From assembly GCA_002284615.2 (NCBI GenBank), contig MU069512.1:303907-314200 (forward strand): a stretch of 10,294 bases of DNA, read 5' to 3'. How positions within the stretch are numbered: the stretch's first letter is position 1; each line of letters starts with the position of its first letter. The notes beneath the pieces are model-generated. The model did not search any database, was not told where the DNA came from, and saw only the letters and a program-made list of their open reading frames with translations. Shown in pieces: positions 7,001-10,294 of the stretch. The DNA is from Dunaliella salina (taxonomy: Eukaryota > Chlorophyta > Chlorophyceae > Chlamydomonadales > Dunaliellaceae). The position numbers and the translations under genes are program-made.

Positions 7001-8248
7001 GTGGGCGAGCTGGCAGACTTTTCTGAAACGGATTTTCCCTCCCGCGCCTGCACCTTTCTTGCTAAGTGCCCCACACCGGCATACTCCCCCAGTGTTTCCC
7101 GGCAAAATTTGACTCCACAGCATGATTAGACGACCTAAGAGCATCTCAAGTCCTGGAGCGCTGGTCGTTTGGTGCAAGTTTGAAATCCACTCTTTCCAGC
7201 CACAATGGGTGCAAAACAACCTCTGAGCCTGTGAACAGGGGCACTCCCACATCCCAACTTCTCAGCCATTCTCAATGCTTGGGACATGAAAACATGTTGG
7301 GTCATATTTGGTATACTTAGGGCACACAGACTCACATGCAAGTAGTGCACATGCCTTAATGACATTGGAAGGGGGGTGGGAAGAACCCTAAGCTGTTTGC
7401 AGAGATGAGGTTTACAAGTGTGTGGGAGATGCTGTATGCGCTGAAAAAAATGGGCCACACTGTTATTCACTGTGGGAGCAAATGTTGATTTCTGGAGGGA
7501 GGGTCCAGGGTGGGAAAAGACCCCTGAAAGGGATCAGACTACTTCTTAACAGTCAAACCACCTGAGGGCTATATGAAAATTGTGTCAGTATGACGTACGA
7601 GTTTGTTGGCCTTTGGGGTCCCGCGGCCAGTAGGATGAGGAAGGGGTGGGGTTCACTGTTCGCGCAGACTGTTGGTCTTTGTTTAACGCATGCTGGTTGT
7701 TCAGTGCAGACTTGTACTTTTACTTTCCATTTACTTTCGGAGGTTCCAGCCCCTTATGCCACAAAGCCTTTCAGGAGGGATCCGGCTCAAGGGTCCAAGT
7801 GATGGTGAAAAGAGGCTGAGAGTGAAGCTGATGGAGTGAGGTGCTGCCTTTGGTTGACCATAAATGTGAAGCTGTGAAGTATGCAATGGGAGGCTCAGGA
7901 CAAGCCGGCTTGGGCCGTAAGCACTGCCCAAATGACATACCCAGAACATCAAATTCCTGGTGTGTAGAAGCAAGCTTATAGAACCCGTCCCAAAAATGCT
8001 CTGCAGTGAGCAGTCCTAACTGGCATGGCAAAAAAGCCAGCCTCAATGCAGCACATGAGCAAATTCTTAGAGGTGGACAACTCCCCCATATCAATGGGTA
8101 TGCTCTTTCCCAACTTTCCTTCTCAATCTAACCATGCCGACCATCACTATTCCATAGTTTGTCACATTTACCAAGTATTCATAAAAATCAGAAATCCCCA
8201 GGTCACTCTCCTGGCCTTAGATCACCCCAAAAAGGCCCACGGCTTTAC
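7001..8248. other. No recognisable gene
   Basis: Short frames exist on both strands (for example + 8025-8273 and - 7135-7470), but none resembles a known family, shows sustained coding character or has convincing splice borders. The only item of note is the weak candidate VPS54 last exon at 7750-7839, listed separately. Confidence 0.5.
7750..7839 (+). other. Candidate terminal VPS54 exon (weak)
   Basis: A pyrimidine-rich stretch (about 7711-7747) ends in ttccag, with AG at 7748-7749. Taken in the phase 0 required by exon C, it opens 29 codons closed by TGA at 7837-7839, encoding PLMPQSLSGGIRLKGPSDGE followed by a basic helix-like tail. The length suits the missing VPS54 C terminus. I see no convincing similarity to the family, which is itself variable there, and codon use is not clearly coding-like. 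Competing phase-0 candidates are 6403-6420 (DRKMR then stop) and 7200-7226 (PQWVQNNL then stop). Any of these, or none, could be right. Confidence 0.15.
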
Positions 8249-8437
8249 CCTGGGACCAATTTTTACTATTTGAATTTATATTTGTAACCCCTATATATTA
8301 TGGTAACATCCTGCATGTTCAAAAATAAGAGAAAAGGAAGTCAGAATTTGAACTTTTTGGCACCCCCAGTGCTGCGATTTCTCCGTAATTTCTCAATTAA
8401 TTAAGGGAACTGGCCAAACTTTTTGTACTGACCAACC
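8249..8437 (+). repeat. Dispersed repeat family, copy 2
   Basis: This is the diverged direct-orientation partner of 1484-1656, about 6.7 kb downstream. It contains an A/T-rich left part with TGTAA near 8283, the block taacatcctgcatgttc followed by aaaaata, then tttttggcacccccagtgct and accaacc at the right end. Similarity fades at both ends without a clear boundary. Confidence 0.7.
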
Positions 8438-8579
8438 AGCCCAGACCAGTTTGTCATTAACAACAATTTAAGTGGCCAGGGCCGGGACCCACGTTTGCAA
8501 TGAGCATTTTAAAAACACCTGTTTTAGGGGTGGGAGAGTTGTTCACCTCTGGCAAATTCCATACATGTGGAAGCTCCTT

Positions 8580-8583
<4 letters not shown>

Positions 8584-8636
<53 letters not shown>
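8584..8636. repeat. (AG)n dinucleotide microsatellite, about 26 units
   Basis: This is an uninterrupted AG/GA run on the + strand. Frames through it give Arg-Glu on + and Leu-Ser on -, which are repeat artefacts. The window also begins with a short run of the same dinucleotide. Confidence 0.97.
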
Positions 8637-8639
<3 letters not shown>

Positions 8640-10110
8640 GAAAAATCTGAAAATGCCGATGAGCTGCAAATGGATCTTCATCACCTTGTGCACAGAGCGA
8701 AGATAAAAGGCTCGCTCAATTTCCATGAGCAAGGGTGCACTTTCTGCAACAAAGCAGCTTCTTGGAAATGCTTGCACATGTTCTGGTTCTAGAGTTTCGC
8801 CGTGCAGTCCAGGCCTTTTTTTGTCATTTTAAAATAGCCAACATTTCATTTCTGTGAGGGAAATCCTAAAGCGCTGTTTTATTACCTAGCCTCCCGACCA
8901 AGCCGCAGGCCTAGCAGCAGGATGAGGTGCCTTGGCACTCAATGCTTTCACTTACAATGCTACTTTGTAGTGTGCCTTTGCCCTAAAGAAAACCATAGCA
9001 CAACACAATTTCATGGTCTCATTCGCTTTGAAGCAAGTCCACCAAGAAAGAAACTTTCAGCACGCAAATGTGCAAGCTTTGAAAGTCAAGCACCCAAATC
9101 ACATGAGTACCCAATTAGCACCGAGCACGATGCGCCTTTGCCAACAATGTCAATAGCTGTTCATACTTTGCATCATCCACACTTTTTTTGCACCTGGAAG
9201 CCTGTCATTTTTATCCAGGGTTGAGTTATACGCAGGTTTGGGAGGTGCCATAAGCATTTGAGCACGTGGAACGCATACGCTGCATATGAGCACGTTATGT
9301 GCATGCCGTTTTTAGGCGGGAGGGATTTGGCAGGGAGGGATCCCCAGGGGGAAGTCCTGATCACCCCCTCCTCACCGCTTATGCAACCCCCCTGCCCTCC
9401 CTCACGTAACACATCTAACAATGCCCACAAGCAAGGGTCCTGGAGGGGATTATGTCACAGTGGCAATGCCTGAAGGCACGGAACAGAGCAAGATTGGGTT
9501 CTGACATTATAAGGCGGGCCCGCAGGGCAATGTCTTACGACATGCTTTTCATGTCTTCAAAACTGCCATTTGACCCATATGCATATTTTTGCTCATTTGA
9601 GCCGTGCGCATTCAGATGTTCATGTGTGTTTCACATGTGTTTCACCCAACCCTGCTTGCATCAGGGTTTCTTTGCTCTTCTGCCCTCTGCAAAAAGAGTT
9701 ATCACCATGGCATCACCCAATGCTGCTTCTCGACTGCTTTGGCACAGGGTGCTGCAAGCTCAGTGGGGGACTCCCCCACCCCTCAAATTGGGAAAATTTA
9801 GTTAGGGTAGGGACGAGACAGATCAGACTCCATTCTCCATACTCTTAAATCCCTTGGCACATGCATTGGTATGAAATTCTGCTTCAGGAATTGTACTGAG
9901 GGCTTTTTAGGGACCTCAGAGTGGGAGACATGCACTCGTCCTCTTCCGAAGCAGGCACCATTGCAAGAACCAGCTCAGCCAGCTTCACCCACTCCAGGCA
10001 TCCAAAGCACTTCCCTCGCTCTGTAGCTGTGCCCATAACTCAGCAGCTCTGCTTATCATTGTCACAGGCATAGTAGCTTGCTCGTCACTTGTTGGCTCGT
10101 GATTGTCTAC
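8637..10110. other. No recognisable gene
   Basis: Both strands contain only short frames without family resemblance. One small palindrome, gtgggggactcccccac, lies at 9763-9779 (8-base arms around one base). I see no transposase, reverse transcriptase, tRNA or clear splice-bounded exon. Confidence 0.5.
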
Positions 10111-10294
10111 GTTGCTGCACTCACTGTTGCGAATGCTGCAATCCCTGCCTTACTCTGCATTGCTGCACTCACTGTTGCGAATGCTGCAATCCCTGCCTCA
10201 CTCTGCGTTGCTGCACTCACTGTTGCGAATGCTGCACTCAATGTTGCAAATGCTGCACTCACTGTTGCTGCACTCACTGTTGCGAATGCTGCAA
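10111..10294. repeat. 48-bp minisatellite running off the window end
   Basis: Three units start at 10111, 10159 and 10207 with an exact 48-bp period. They contain ttgctgcactcactgttgcg, aatgctgcaa and tccctgcctcactctgc. In the third unit the pattern collapses to a shorter sub-repeat of tgctgcactcactgttgc. The sequence continues past the end, so the array length is unknown. Confidence 0.92.

Noticed and set aside
6986..7135. 49-codon + strand frame beginning ATG at about 6986 (MGVQPFSVGELADFSE...)
   Set aside because: No family match, wrong phase to be the exon after exon C through the nearby ctttcag, and length is within chance.
8457..8792. Arg-Glu and Leu-Ser repeat proteins on opposite strands
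   Set aside because: Both arise from the (AG)n microsatellite with unremarkable flanks.
9452..9805. 117-codon + strand frame
   Set aside because: No recognisable domain, unusual Cys/Phe composition, overlapping frames equally open, no splice or polyadenylation support.

Overview
The window reads as nuclear DNA of an intron-rich eukaryote, most likely a chlorophyte green alga of the Dunaliella/Chlamydomonadales kind. The evidence is three short exons joined by introns of more than 2 kb with GT(G/A)AG...(T/C)AG borders, CTG-rich coding sequence with CAG/CAA glutamine runs, and non-coding DNA full of triplet, dinucleotide and minisatellite repeats. The organism is inferred from style and from closeness of the protein to plant versions. 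I see no bacterial-type gene organisation, tRNA or rRNA.

The only gene I can recognise is on the + strand: three consecutive exons (742-999, 3520-3777, 6045-6257) that splice in phase 0 into about 243 residues. These match the conserved C-terminal domain of VPS54, the GARP-complex subunit that tethers endosome-derived vesicles at the trans-Golgi network. Exons for the N-terminal part must lie upstream of the window or be unrecognised in 1-741. The last exon, about 10-30 residues, is not securely identified; three weak candidates lie downstream. Glutamine-rich insertions occur in all three exons.

Layout: 1-741 is non-coding DNA with short tandem repeats. Intron A (1000-3519) holds a decayed copy of the preceding exon edge, a large GAT array, one copy of a dispersed repeat, an inverted repeat, a second GAT-rich tract and two decayed copies of the following exon edge. 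Intron B (3778-6044) opens with a tandem array of about 108-110 bp units. Each unit carries a version of the last 51 coding bases of the preceding exon, often with its 5' splice site. A 26-bp minisatellite follows. From 6258 onward there is three-copy 175-bp tandem repeat DNA, long stretches with no recognisable gene, a second copy of the dispersed repeat, a (GA)n tract and a 48-bp minisatellite running off the end.

The most interesting signal is that three of the exon/intron borders of this gene have been copied into the adjoining introns, once as an eight-unit array in which some copies still look like in-frame mini-exons.
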